A stretch of DNA of 64,000 bases, taken from contig BSDZ01000027.1 in the NCBI GenBank assembly GCA_030268105.1, positions 747,001 to 811,000 of the forward strand, given 5' to 3'. The notes below the pieces were generated by a model. The model ran no database searches. It was given only the letters and a program-made list of their open reading frames with translations, and had not been told where the DNA came from. Position numbers and translations under genes: made by a program. Positions within the stretch are counted from its first letter, which is position 1. Each line of letters begins with the position of its first letter. Source of the stretch: Volvox africanus (Eukaryota > Chlorophyta > Chlorophyceae > Chlamydomonadales > Volvocaceae). Positions 50,203-61,199 of the stretch are shown piece by piece.

Positions 50203-53200
50203 TTACGTACGCCGCCTGTCCGCAAGCTCAGGGGAGTCTGGCTGAGGAGGCGACTCCAACTTCGGCGACGGCTTGACAATGACAGGCGACGGAGGGGACG
50301 ATTTCGTAACTGCAGGTGGAGGTTTGTTTGGAGGTGACGGCGGTTTCGGAGCAGGTGGCGGCGGCGGTGCAGGCTTGGAAGATGGAGGTGGTGATGGCTT
50401 TGAAGCTGTCGACGGTGGCAGCGGTGACGGCGGCTTTGAAGTCGTCGACAGCGGTGGTGGTGGTGATGGCGGCTTGGGTGGCGGCGGTGATGGCGGCTTG
50501 GGTGGCGGGGGTGATGGCGGCTTGGGTGGCGGCGGTGATGGCGGCTTGGGTGGCGGCGGTGATGGCGGCTTGGGTGGCGGCGGTGATGGCGACTTGGGCG
50601 GTGGCGGCTTTGAAGTCGTCGACAACGGTGGTGGTGGTGGTGGCGGCTTGGGCGGCAGTGGCGGTGGCGGTGACGGTGGTGGTGGCGATGGGGGCTTGGG
50701 TGGCGGCGGTGATGGCGGCGGTGATGGCGGCGGTGATGGTGGTGGTGATGGTGGTGGTGATGGCGGTTTGGGAGGCGGCGGTGATGGTGGCGCCGGTGGC
50801 GGCTTAAAGCTGCTCAGTGGCGGTGGAGGTGGAGATGGATAGGACCCTGGCGAGCAAGCCTGATGGCGTCAGGACGTGAAAGAAGGACGCAACGTCAGTC
50901 TCTGTATGTAACAATAAAATAAGTCCCAGATTGGATAATGATTAATGATGTCACATGTTAGTAAGACCGGTCACATGTGCACATACATATATGTTAACAT
51001 CTGTGTTTCCTACGATTTTGTGGGTCTGAATATTGGCTACAGGTCAAGTAACAAAAAATGTTTTTCTGTTACGGTGGTTACCAACGTACAATGGCAAAAG
51101 AGGCCCAGGGGCCTTTTGCGCTTCCTCAGTGTTGTGCTACGATTCGTTTCCCGCCAATGTGTAGGTCAATGCGACGCTACAAGGCGATGTGCCGACTTGA
51201 TGAATGCATGATAAATATGAATGAACTTGCATGAACATAAATGTATTTGCATACATTTATATATGTTTGGCATGTTACTATCATACATCGGGACATATCT
51301 CATTGCATCATGGCTGATCCGCCTAACATGCATGAAATCCCGAATAATTGAGAAGCGCATTATGATCATGCTATGGAGCGATAAGTAATATTATTTATTA
51401 TAATATTACATCATTATGGCATACGTCGGGAACGCCGCACTCGTCGCGATACATGCCTTGCAACCGAATATCGTTATTCGGACCCTTGCATCATGCGAAT
51501 GCCGGAAAGGCTTATCGGTTGTTATACATGAACATCGCCTATACGCAGTAGGGTTGTCACACTTAGGATCGGCCTCCTAGTGTGAATTGTACGGCGTAGT
51601 GATGCTGCAAGTATAACAGATGCGAGGAAGGCTAAGTAAAGCAAGACATTTTTGATACCGGAGAACACTTCTGTGTTCAATATCATTATTGCTAATCGCT
51701 TTCATACTTAGCCCGAGCTAAGCCTGAACTTCGCTTGCCACCGACGCGTGATGATTGCTTGCTTCCGGCGCTGACGGCGATTACATCCATTGCATCGCTT
51801 CGGTCTGTATTATTGCAAGTTATATCTCTTCTTGCCTTGAAGTCTTCCGCTGTCTTTGTTTGCTCTCTATTGCCTTGCTGTACTTGCAAGTGCTCGCGCA
51901 TCGGTATCGAAAGTCTTCAGACGCGCAGAAATCTATGAGCAAACCCGAAGGAGAGGTGCAACACTCAGCATGTGAACCCCTGAACACCACCTTGCCTAAG
52001 CTCTTAGAATGTTCACTTGATGGATGGCTCTGTCTCACTATTTGCTCTGTATGTATCCACTTCTGGTTGCTGCTCACCACGTCACCGGGTGGAAAACTGG
52101 AAATGGTCTCTGTGTACGGAAATCTGCTGAAGGTCAATAAGTCCTGGGCATACATGCACATGCAGAGAGCCTTTACGCTGGAGAACCCCACTGACCTGGT
52201 GAAACTGCTTGCCATTGACTAAGAACTAAGTTAGCTAATTGTCTTTGAAAGAGCAACAACGTTGGGGAGCTTCAAATATCACCATTCGCATACGTACATT
52301 CAGGCATACGTTTTCCAGGCAACGATGCCTCTGCTGTGGAATGTACGGGACCTTTGGGCCCGGTGCCACAGCAGTGGGAGGGGGGCCTTGAACCCGGGGC
52401 TGATACCTTAAAATCCCCTGAATAGATCATTTTCTCCGTGAAATCCAGATTGCATACTATGTGAAGTGTTTGGTTAATTCATTATGTTTTTATATCCATC
52501 CCAGGATCTTCTTGTACCACCCATCACAAGTAACCAGCCCAAGCCCCGACTAATCTTTACTGCTTCTGAAGCCCAAAATACTTTTTGGTTACGAAAAAGT
52601 AACTGGTTACTGAAAGAGAAACTGGTTAAGTAATGCTGTAATCGTCATACTTTGTGCCGAATACATCAAGTGGGTGTACAAACTATGTACGTTATGCACT
52701 ACTATGTCGTGACAGATATACCATTTATGAAATGTACAATATACACACACATGTACACATGCTCTCCGTGCATGCCTTTACCGCAGCAACACTCCACCGG
52801 TGGATTGTGTGCCTACAAAACTAAACCCAGACAATCCTTTTAGTGCTCCCATCGCCTGCTGATCCCTCTCTCCCTCTTCCTTCCCCCGCCTCCCTCTCTC
52901 TCTACTCCTTCACACGCACGTCGCGCCACGCACTCACCAAGACAGATATCTTGGTCTCCCAACTGTCGCTATCAAAGTCCGTTGTATCGATGAACACTAC
53001 CAGCCGCAGCGTGTAGAAAATGCCAGGGTTGATGGCACCACTTTTCAGAAGCGCCCCCCCATCCAGCTGTGTGCTGGGCGCGGGACTGTTGAACGTCAGG
53101 ATCACCACTTCCGAATCGTCTAGCAGCGTCCATCGAAGCATTTGCGTGGTGCCGTTACTGCCTTTTTTCGCTGCAGCAGATGCTACAGCGGCGCTGGCAT

Positions 53201-56200
53201 CCAGCAGAACGGAGGTGCCGCAGTCGAGGGTGAAGGACTCCGGACTATCAAAGATAATGGTGGGAAGGGGCCAGCTGGGCTGAATTGGGCATTGAAGCAC
53301 CTGGATGAAGGTCTCAGCGGAAAGGATGCCGCCGTCGCCTTGGTCCCACTGATCCGTATTGGTGACATCCACGAGGACCTGCCCGCATAGAGGGTGTGTA
53401 GATTTAGGGTTTGGGGAAAGGGAGAGAAGTCTGCGAATGTAGTCCTTACATACTATAAATTTATATAAATAATATATACAGTATACATTCGTTTACAATA
53501 TTTATAGTATAGTATAGGGTTTTATAAAACCTAAAACCCCAATATAATATAAGGTAATTATCCCTTAACTTCAGAAATCAAGGGATAATTACATAATATA
53601 ATATAATATAATATAATATAATATAATATAATATAATATAATATAATATAATATAATATAATATAATATAATATAATATAATATAATATAATATAATATA
53701 ATATAATATAATATAATATAATATAATATAATATAATATAATATAAAATATATAATATATAATATATAATACATAATACATAATACATAATATATAATAT
53801 ATAATATATAATATATAATATATAATATATAATATATAATATAATAAAACCCTAAAACCTTAAAACCCTATACTATTCTATAAAAATTGTAAACGAATGT
53901 ATACTGTATATATTATTTATATAAATTTATAGTATGTAAGGACTACATTAATTTAATTTAATTTAATTTAATTTAATTTAATTTAATTTAATTTAATTTA
54001 ATTTAATTTAATTTAATTTAATTTAATTTAATTTATGTTATGTTATGTTATGTTATGTTATGTTATGTTATGTTATGTTATGTTATGTTATGTTATGTTA
54101 TGTTATGTTATGTTATGTTAGATTATTTTATTTTGTTTTAGGGTTTAGGGTTTTAGAGTTTTATTATATTATATTATATACATATATCATATCATATATG
54201 CATTCTTGGCAGTATATCGTATCCTGCCTGACCCGTGAGATACGTACTCCATGCATGTGTGCAGAACACCGTATCAGCTAGTGAGATAATGGAGGAGAGA
54301 AGGAAGCGACTCCTTCATGGAAGGACGGAGCGGTAAATAATGAATGGCAAAACTGCCTGAACAGGATTGGATCGCCACTACGGGAGCCAAACCCAAAAAC
54401 AAAACAAAGTGTAGTACAAGAAAATAAAAGCCCAAATAGATCCAAAGCGAGGATGGACAGACAGAGAAACTGACATAACACAATATCGGAATTGAAGGGA
54501 TGGGGCCTGGGTGTAAAAGGAAGGGGTTTAGCTGAAGGGAGAGAGAGGGGAAGAAATGGAAAGAGTTGCAGGGACGCACTAGACGCCGGTATTACCTTGT
54601 ATTTCTTCAGGGAGCGCCCCTGGAGCAGCTCCTCCGCCGTAAAAGAGGTGATCGGACTGTTCGTGGTCTTGTTGAAAACTGGGATGTCGTTCTCGTACAT
54701 GTCAAACACGGCCCAGATGTAGTACAACGTGTACGGCGCTCCATCCAATGCCGTATTTATCTGCGCAATTATGCCATCGTCTGCTACGGACACGTCGATG
54801 GTCACGCCAGGGCTGCCGCACGGTACGACGCCGGCGTTGCCAGCCATGATGTAATCGCCAATGTACGGTGGCGGCGGTGGCGGCGGTGGCGGTGGGGCCG
54901 GCGGTGGTGACGGCGGCGGCGGGCTTTTGATAACGGACGGCGGCGGAGAGGGTTTGTTGTTGGGAGGCGGTGGTGGCGGCGGCGGGTTTGGTGAGGAGCC
55001 GCAGTTCTTGCTGATGGCCTTTGAGCCGCAGCCCGGCGGCACAGCTAGCTGCGTGATAAATACGTCCTCGACATCGCTGCTGTCAGTGACAAACAGGGAT
55101 ACGGTGTAGGTCACGTTATCCGCCAGAGTCGACAGGTCCACCTACAAGCAGGAAGCGGCAGCAGCAGTAGCATTAGTAGCATCAGTAGCAGCCGCCGCCG
55201 CCGCAGCAGCAGCATCAGTCAGGAGGAGCAAAAAATGTGGACCTAATAGGAGATGAAGCAGGAGAAGTAAGGAGAGGGAGACCAGGCTGCTGCCAAACTG
55301 GATCATTGAAAGTCCAGCGTCGTACAAAACCCCGTATACATTATATAATACTGCAATACTGACAGAGTCGCGCTTGAAACATACAGATCTTGGGACGAAC
55401 ATCCTTTCTGCAGCTCACTGTTATGACAGCCCCGGTTGTGGTGACGGTCGGGTAGCATGACGCGGATATAACCCATTTGAATGTGAGGACGTCATCTGTG
55501 GCAGCGGCAGCAGCAGTTAAACATGCACGAGTGAGGGTCGCTCAGCATGTGAGCTGTTGCTGGAACATATTTGCATTTGCATGGGTGTATGGCGGCCTAG
55601 CGGACGAGTGATGCTCAGGCGAGGATGGGACTTACATACACGAAAGTTCCCTGTTGGCTGCCAGATTACGAGTGGTGAAACCAGGGCAGACGTAAAGCTT
55701 GCACATAAGAGGTATTCTTGGGATGGCACACAAGTGCTGGTGGTCGGGGAGGCATGCAGTGCAGTGCAGTGGCCAGGTGATGCTAGAAACAGGCCTCTGG
55801 CAAAGATGAAGATCGTTGACCCATCTTCGCATCTTTGAACCCACTTGTGTCGGGATCGTACGACGAGCTGCCGTTGAGTGTGATGATCTGAACACAATCA
55901 GCAGGGGTGGGGGAGGTGTGGTGAGCTGGTTTGGGACGCGGGTGCTTGGTATGGGTATGGAGCTTTGGCAGTATGTCGTGGTGCTTTTTTAGGGTTTAGA
56001 TGTAAAACCCTAAACCCTAAACCTTTGGTCCGCTATCAAAGGGGGTTTCCAGTACCGATATCCAGTTGGCTGATGTGTCACGCGCACGGGTTGTCAATAC
56101 GTACGAGCCCGTACACAGATTCCATCCAACGTCTTTTGCTTCACGTCACCCCTTCCTTCCGACTTCCGCAGAATAACCACAAACCACAAAACAGACATTC

Positions 56201-58442
56201 GTTTGCTGCCAGTGGTTGCTACCTTCTTGGCGCATGTCGCAGTGGGAGTGTCCACCGTCCCGTTAGCAACGGGTTTGGTGTCGATGATGAGGGTGTCGCC
56301 GCCCAGCCAGACCCAGGAGTCGAGGACCTGCAGGCAGGCATACCAGTTGCAGGGTTTCGGAGCTGGCATGGGTACCGTCTCCCCATAGGATCGCGGGTAC
56401 CCTCATCTCCCTCCTTATCTCCCTTTCTCCTTCCCCTCCTTCGTTTCTAGGGATGTGGCACCGGTTTTCGGTTAATTCTTAGCGACCTTGAGCGGCTTCA
56501 TGCGCCCCATGGGTCCCTTGTTGTTTATCGTAACGCCCCCTCCCTCCAAACCGCATTACCCCTGAACCTACATGATCGCCCGCATCTGCAACGGCCAGCT
56601 TGAAGCGGTACTGCTGGTTGGCGGTCACCTGGAAGCCCTGAGTGTTGAGAAGGTTGGTGTAACCGTCGGCCTGCACAGGGAAGACAAGGGACGGTTGGAG
56701 AAAAAGGAAAGGGAAATGGGTGACGAACAGTTTGCCCAACATGTTCCTAACGACTTGTCAACGGTAAGAAACTGACAGCCCACGCGGCTTTGTGCTCCCT
56801 TACCTCCAGAGCCTTCAGCGGATTGACTGCACCAATGCGGTTGTTGGTCCATATGTCGGAGTGACTCTTGAAGTTGACATTGTTGATGGAGACCTGTTCA
56901 TAAAATATGTATGTGTTTTTATTTAACTTGAAGGCGTGTGAAACCTATGTAGCATGGTTTAGGTTCAGCTTGAGGGGTTGAGGGTTTACCGTGCGTATGT
57001 ACGGCAAAATGCTAACCTGCGTGTTTGTCGTACCCTTGACGATTGCGACGTTGTGACCCGAGGTGATGGGCTGGTCTACCGGAGCGATGAAGAAACCGAA
57101 CACGTCATTAAAGGCCGTACCAACCCACTCGGTGTATTCATCGCTGCGAAGTTTTTAGTCACATGTAGCACAGCCCAAAGCATGCGTAAGTACGAATCAG
57201 CTGCCGTATATCTTGGTACATTTCGAGTAAAAGCAGCGTATTACGTGTATTAGTTGTGCAGTAAAATCCCTTGACAAGTGTATAAGTATATAACGATGCC
57301 GCAGGCTTAACTTGCAAATTGGCGGGAAACTCAAAAACAACCCCCGTATAGTCTTTGCTCTTTACAACTCCCGTACAATCACAATCAGGTGCGATCGCCA
57401 CCATCCCAAGAATCCCCACTTCTCACTAAGTTAGGAGTTTCCATTTACCCTTCCTTTCCTTTCGTCCTGCTGCATCTGCACCAACCGTACCTTCCGAACG
57501 CGTACTTGAACACCAGCAGCCCATCCTTCATCGCCGTTACCACAAACTCCAAGGCGACGGCATCGTAGGTAATGTAAGCGGGGATAAGAGTGTTGAGATT
57601 GGCGTCGCCGCCACCGCCCACCATGAGCGTAAAGTAGTCCAGGGTGTTGACGGCGCAGTTGCCGGCCGACGCATCGCCAGAGCTCAATACCAAGGATCCT
57701 GCGGGCCGAAAGGTTTTAAGTCGACGATGTACGAGATACGAAAAAATGATGCTTCAATGTTTAGGCTCAAGGATGATGTTATCGATGATATAACCAATTG
57801 CATTCTAGACAATCTTGACAGCCACTAATATGTACCGTTATAATTGAAAGGGTCAACAAAATGTCAACGGTTGAATTGCATACGACGAATACATCTTTTG
57901 AATTGATTATTTCACATTCGTTCTGTCATGCGAAATGAGTTATGATTATCCACGCGTTACTGCGACCTACCGTTCGGGAACCATGCCGTCATCACATGCC
58001 CCGGCGCCCACCCGCCCGCGGGCACTATGCCCCATTGCGAGACAGTACTAGTGCATGTACCCTTCGTAAATGTGGCATTGCTGATGGTAAGGTTCGGGTT
58101 GTTGCCTAGGATAATCTGCACGCAAAGAAACCAAATACCATTACACGGGCGGAGGAACTGAACATAGCCAACTAAGCGGGAAAGCCGTAAATAAGTGACC
58201 TTTGCGGCATCAATGGCACTTGGGCATGCAATGAAAGGGCCGCAACCGGCGCTTAGTTGGCGTCGCATACCAAATGCGCTTCCGGACTTCCTCGCCACGT
58301 GACCTCGACGACTGCTAATGAGGTCTGTAATTTCATCATAGGTACCTGATGCATTGGGAACCAGGCTAAAGATGGCTGCAGCTAGGATGAAAATGTTTCT
58401 AGCGCTGACAACGACTGTATTCATGGTCGGGGTACGCGCCAT
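50203..58442 (-). CDS. secreted matrix protein: choice-of-anchor-L-like domain, PKD/REJ-like regions and Pro/Ser-rich spacers
   Basis: Twelve exons fit in phase: 58442-58200, 58115-57971, 57698-57491, 57143-57017, 56893-56804, 56670-56572, 56327-56223, 55887-55845, 55495-55419, 55141-54596, 53378-52938 and 50859-50203, giving 926 aa. A signal peptide (NIFILAAAIFSLVPNASG) is followed by a domain with the choice-of-anchor-L hallmarks: NPNLTISNATFTKG, LNTLIPAYITYDAVALEF, FKYAFGSDEYTEWVGTAF, NDVFGFF, VSINNVN and FKLAVADAGDHVLDSWVWL. Next come PKD/REJ-like strands (LNGSSSYDPDTNDVLTFKW), a Pro-rich spacer, a second beta-rich part and a 218-residue C-terminal exon built on KPPSPPPP repeats, like the hydroxyproline-rich spacers of pherophorins. 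It is probably an extracellular or cell-wall glycoprotein. The last intron is 2.1 kb, so the link to the final exon is phase-consistent but not proven. A second possible start is at 58424. Confidence 0.75.
51690..52222 (+). other. coding-like patch inside the last intron of the matrix gene
   Basis: The plus strand stays open to a stop at 52220-52222 and ends protein-like (SVYGNLLKVNKSW then LENPTDLVKLLAID). The opposite strand is also open. No domain was recognised. It may be a transposon fragment or a nested gene within the 2.1-kb intron. Confidence 0.25.
53436..53949. repeat. nested AT-rich palindrome with 89-bp inverted arms
   Basis: The left arm 53436-53524 and right arm 53861-53949 are inverted copies with about two mismatches. 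Inside, GTAATTATCCCTT (53554-53566) pairs perfectly with 53580-53592. The centre (about 53594-53745) is an AATAT pentanucleotide array that drifts into a TATAATA type to about 53840. Telomere-like CCCTAAAA units sit at the inner ends of both arms. The whole lies in intron 10 of the matrix gene (54595-53379). No target-site duplication is visible. Confidence 0.9.
53950..54034. repeat. TTTAA pentanucleotide microsatellite
   Basis: About 17 perfect copies of ATTTA/TTTAA immediately right of the palindrome, in the same intron. Confidence 0.95.
54035..54120. repeat. TATGT pentanucleotide microsatellite
   Basis: About 17 perfect copies of TATGT adjoining the TTTAA array without a spacer. It is followed by TTTTAGGGTTTAGGGTTTT at about 54137-54155. 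Confidence 0.95.
55988..56026. repeat. inverted telomere-like motif in intron
   Basis: TTTTTTAGGGTTTAGA is followed by TGTAAAACCCTAAACCCTAAACC in intron 7 of the matrix gene: facing TTTAGGG-type units, as at 38944. Confidence 0.75.
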
Positions 58443-58727
58443 GATAGGAGCATGGATCTGAAGCCAGGTCGTAGATTTCTGCCAATCATAAAATTTCATA
58501 TGCCCTCCATTAGTATAGGTTGGCTTTGCCGTACGATGCGTACAAAGGACGTACAAAGGACAAGGAATTTCATTCGGCAAGTAAAAAGCTGTTGAGAATG
58601 ATAAGGTTTTATAATCTTTGTTTCTGTATCTTTCGGGAATGAGATGTTTGGCTCCTTTGAGTTTCGGGGTCGAGATGATGGTAAGGAGGTAAGGAAGGAC
58701 CCAGAGGTAAGGAAGCCATGGAAAATA

Positions 58728-58732
58728 TTACA
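58728..58732 (-). terminator. TGTAA polyadenylation signal of the unrecognised gene
   Basis: TGTAA on the minus strand about 210 nt after the stop at 58941. It lies about 290 nt upstream of the matrix-protein start, so the two genes are in tandem. Confidence 0.5.
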
Positions 58733-58940
58733 CTTAAGAGGACAATACTACGAATATTTTTTATCTTATTGCTTATATTCAGCTGCTCAGCAGGGGCGAA
58801 ATCAAACATCACGTTAGCCGTTACGCTATGCAACTGTGCCACGGTCAACGTTAGGACATGCAACATAACTAGGACCGTAGGTTCGCTCATCTGACCAGAC
58901 CGGTTAATTTCCAAATAATATTGGCTTTAAATTTGTAATT

Positions 58941-59880
58941 TTAATTAGAATATGGCATGAAGGTACGGAACTCCTCCCAGCTATTTGGCCTGGGGTGCTC
59001 GTCCAACTGTTCCGATTCCACGGCTGCATACGAAGCTATCCACCTGCTCCAGGTTCGATGCACCAATAAAAAGACGTAAAATTACATTATTAACGCAAGC
59101 AATTGTAATTCGAGTTATACCAAATATGTACAGTTTTCTTAGTTGATGTCGGATTGAGTCCGTCGCGCTCGGCCGAGGTCGAGCATCACACTCGTGTTCA
59201 CACTCGCATAACCTCAGCGCATCAGGAACTTCTAAAACATTGTAATGATTATAACTTTAAATTTTATAGTATTATGCTTTAACATAATACTTCGCGAGAT
59301 CTAGCTTCTAGCATGCTCGCTGATATTGATCATCGCGGAACAACGAATTAATGTCCGCGTGTACTTGAGTATCTGACGCATAAATATCCTAAAGGTATAG
59401 CCAGGCCGTGTGTCGATGTCCTTCCCAGCGTAGATGAGTGGAGGTGCGTCGAAGCTGGCTATCCTGAGGACGCCTAAGGCAGACTGAAATGGTATCAATG
59501 CTTTATTCAATTAAGATTAATAAACCTAGCATGAATTCAAATACAGGCTCACGATTAGAAGTTAGAAACAAAAATTTATACCCGAGACGGACACTACAAC
59601 AAAAACTGCTGCATGGAACAGTTACCGTCGCCTTGTGCGGTTGATACGCATCTATTTGGGCTTTATTGCACGCCTCTTGGGGGATGCCGATTATCACGCA
59701 TGCGTTTTAGGATTCAAAAGCATTCCGCTGGATATTTACCAGGATAAAGCAGCATACCTGTACATCGAAACTTTGCAAACATATCCGAACCCTCACGATA
59801 GGCCGCAAGCTCTTGGGAACCTTTGAGCGCCAAACCAGCCAAGCCAAGCAGACAGGATATGCACACCAGATGCTCACAAC
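58941..59880 (-). CDS. small multi-exon gene, function unknown (5' end unresolved)
   Basis: I do not recognise this gene. Four exons join in phase: about 59880-59740, 59675-59626, 59483-59365 and 59043-58941 (TAA). They read ... QELAAYREGSDMFAKFRCTG ... ACNKAQIDAYQPHKAT, then SALGVLRIASFDAPPLIYAG, KDIDTRPGYTFRIFMRQILK, then WIASYAAVESEQLDEHPRPN and SWEEFRTFMPYSN. The most upstream part contains a hydrophobic run (LVCISCLLGLAGLALKG) that could be a signal peptide, but no in-frame ATG precedes it and a stop lies just upstream, so the first exon is probably missing. The first acceptor is AAG rather than CAG. The three perfect frame joins, a TGTAA signal after the stop and the clean end support a real gene. 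A protein search would settle its family. Confidence 0.45.
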
Positions 59881-60089
59881 AGGAAATAGACTCCGAGTGG
59901 TTGTTTCAGATTATTACAGATTGGCTGCCCGTATCCTGTCCTACTGCAAACCGCGTGCAACGAAACGTGTTCCAGACGTCTCCACGCATATCACCTCACC
60001 ACCAGCGCGAGCGAGCTAATGTGACGGGGCATCATCCCGCCTTTGATAGCAATCTCGGCATCCCATCCAGGTTTATCGAACCCACATCG

Positions 60090-60284
60090 ACCTGACTTTG
60101 CTCGGTTGTGCGAAAAAGATTTGCGAACTTGCATGTCTGAAAGCCGCTGGACAGGGCTGCACGATGCAGTGCAAGGTGGGACGCCTCCTGAAGCGTGCTG
60201 CAGAGCTGCGGCATCTCTGTGATGCCCTGCCCGATCCTGGAGATGGAGGCTTGCTGAGTGCTCTACGTGCGGCCAAGCTCTGAT
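60090..60284 (+). other. coding-like patch, both strands open
   Basis: The plus strand reads ... AAELRHLCDALPDPGDGG ... LLSALRAAKL to a TGA at 60282-60284. The minus strand is also open over the same stretch. No domain or splice partners were found. It may be a fragment of a gene or element. Apart from this patch, I see nothing I can name between 59881 and 61190. Confidence 0.25.
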
Positions 60285-61199
60285 GCGTGATCACGCCTTG
60301 CTATGGCTTTGGTCCTTTACGGCCATCTTACAGCAAATACGCTCACCAGCAGACACTTTGCAAAGGGGCCGACACAGCTTGCCAAATGCCGTAATTGATC
60401 CTGAGATGACAGTTGCACGTGCAGGTGATGAATTGGGCTGCACGTGCTGACTGGAGTTAAGTGCTGCAGACAGCATGGCGCACAATCACACGCTAGCAAC
60501 GCACTCCATACAGCGCAACTGACCGCAGCCGTGAATGAAACTGTTACTGAGTCTTGCCTCCTTAAATGAAGCGAATCACGTTAGGAAACCACCGTGTTCT
60601 GGCTGTCTGTTACAACGCTGTGTGGTAAAATTAAACGATTGGATAAAAATTGGCGATCACAAATTACCAATTAACCAGCGCCCGTATGCTGTAGGGGCTA
60701 GATTGGTTGGGCGATCAATCGTATAGTACAAAGACCTCCCTTTGGTCTGGTTGTAAGCTGCCTGATCCCCGTGAGCTCCTCACACCATGCGATACCCCCC
60801 CCCCGCCACCCCAACCACATGCATTTGCCACGCCACCACTTATACTCACTACTTGAGGCCTCATCTGATGTTGACCTTCTCGACTTATTTTCCACAGACC
60901 CCGCTTATCCTCCATGACTTGTAACACTGTCATCCAACTCAATTTTAATGCCGTACATAATTGGGCAAGGTTCCGTCCGTGTTGTCATTGCCCATCGCTA
61001 TCAATACTCTCTTATGCCAATCGTACACGTCTGCACTCTCCATCTGGACTCCTCCACAGCATACTTCCCTGCTCGGTACTTCCCGCCTCCTCCCTCCAAA
61101 CCATATCTCACGTCTGGGCAACCTACGTGACTGTTGTACTGACTTAGCATCTTCCCCCCAACCACACCCATTCTCTGCTCGTGTTTAACATGGATTCTC

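Noticed and set aside
50273..50842. Gly/Asp-rich plus-strand frame of 189 residues
   Set aside because: It is antisense to the KPPSPPPP-coding final exon of the matrix-protein gene.
53558..53788. Tyr-Ile repeat minus-strand frames
   Set aside because: They arise from the AATAT pentanucleotide array.
54045..54281. Met-Leu-Cys-Tyr-Val repeat plus-strand frame
   Set aside because: It arises from the TATGT pentanucleotide array.
58609..58914. 101-residue minus-strand frame with a hydrophobic part
   Set aside because: It falls in the 3' UTR and spacer after the stop of the unrecognised gene at 58941 and contains that gene's TGTAA signal.
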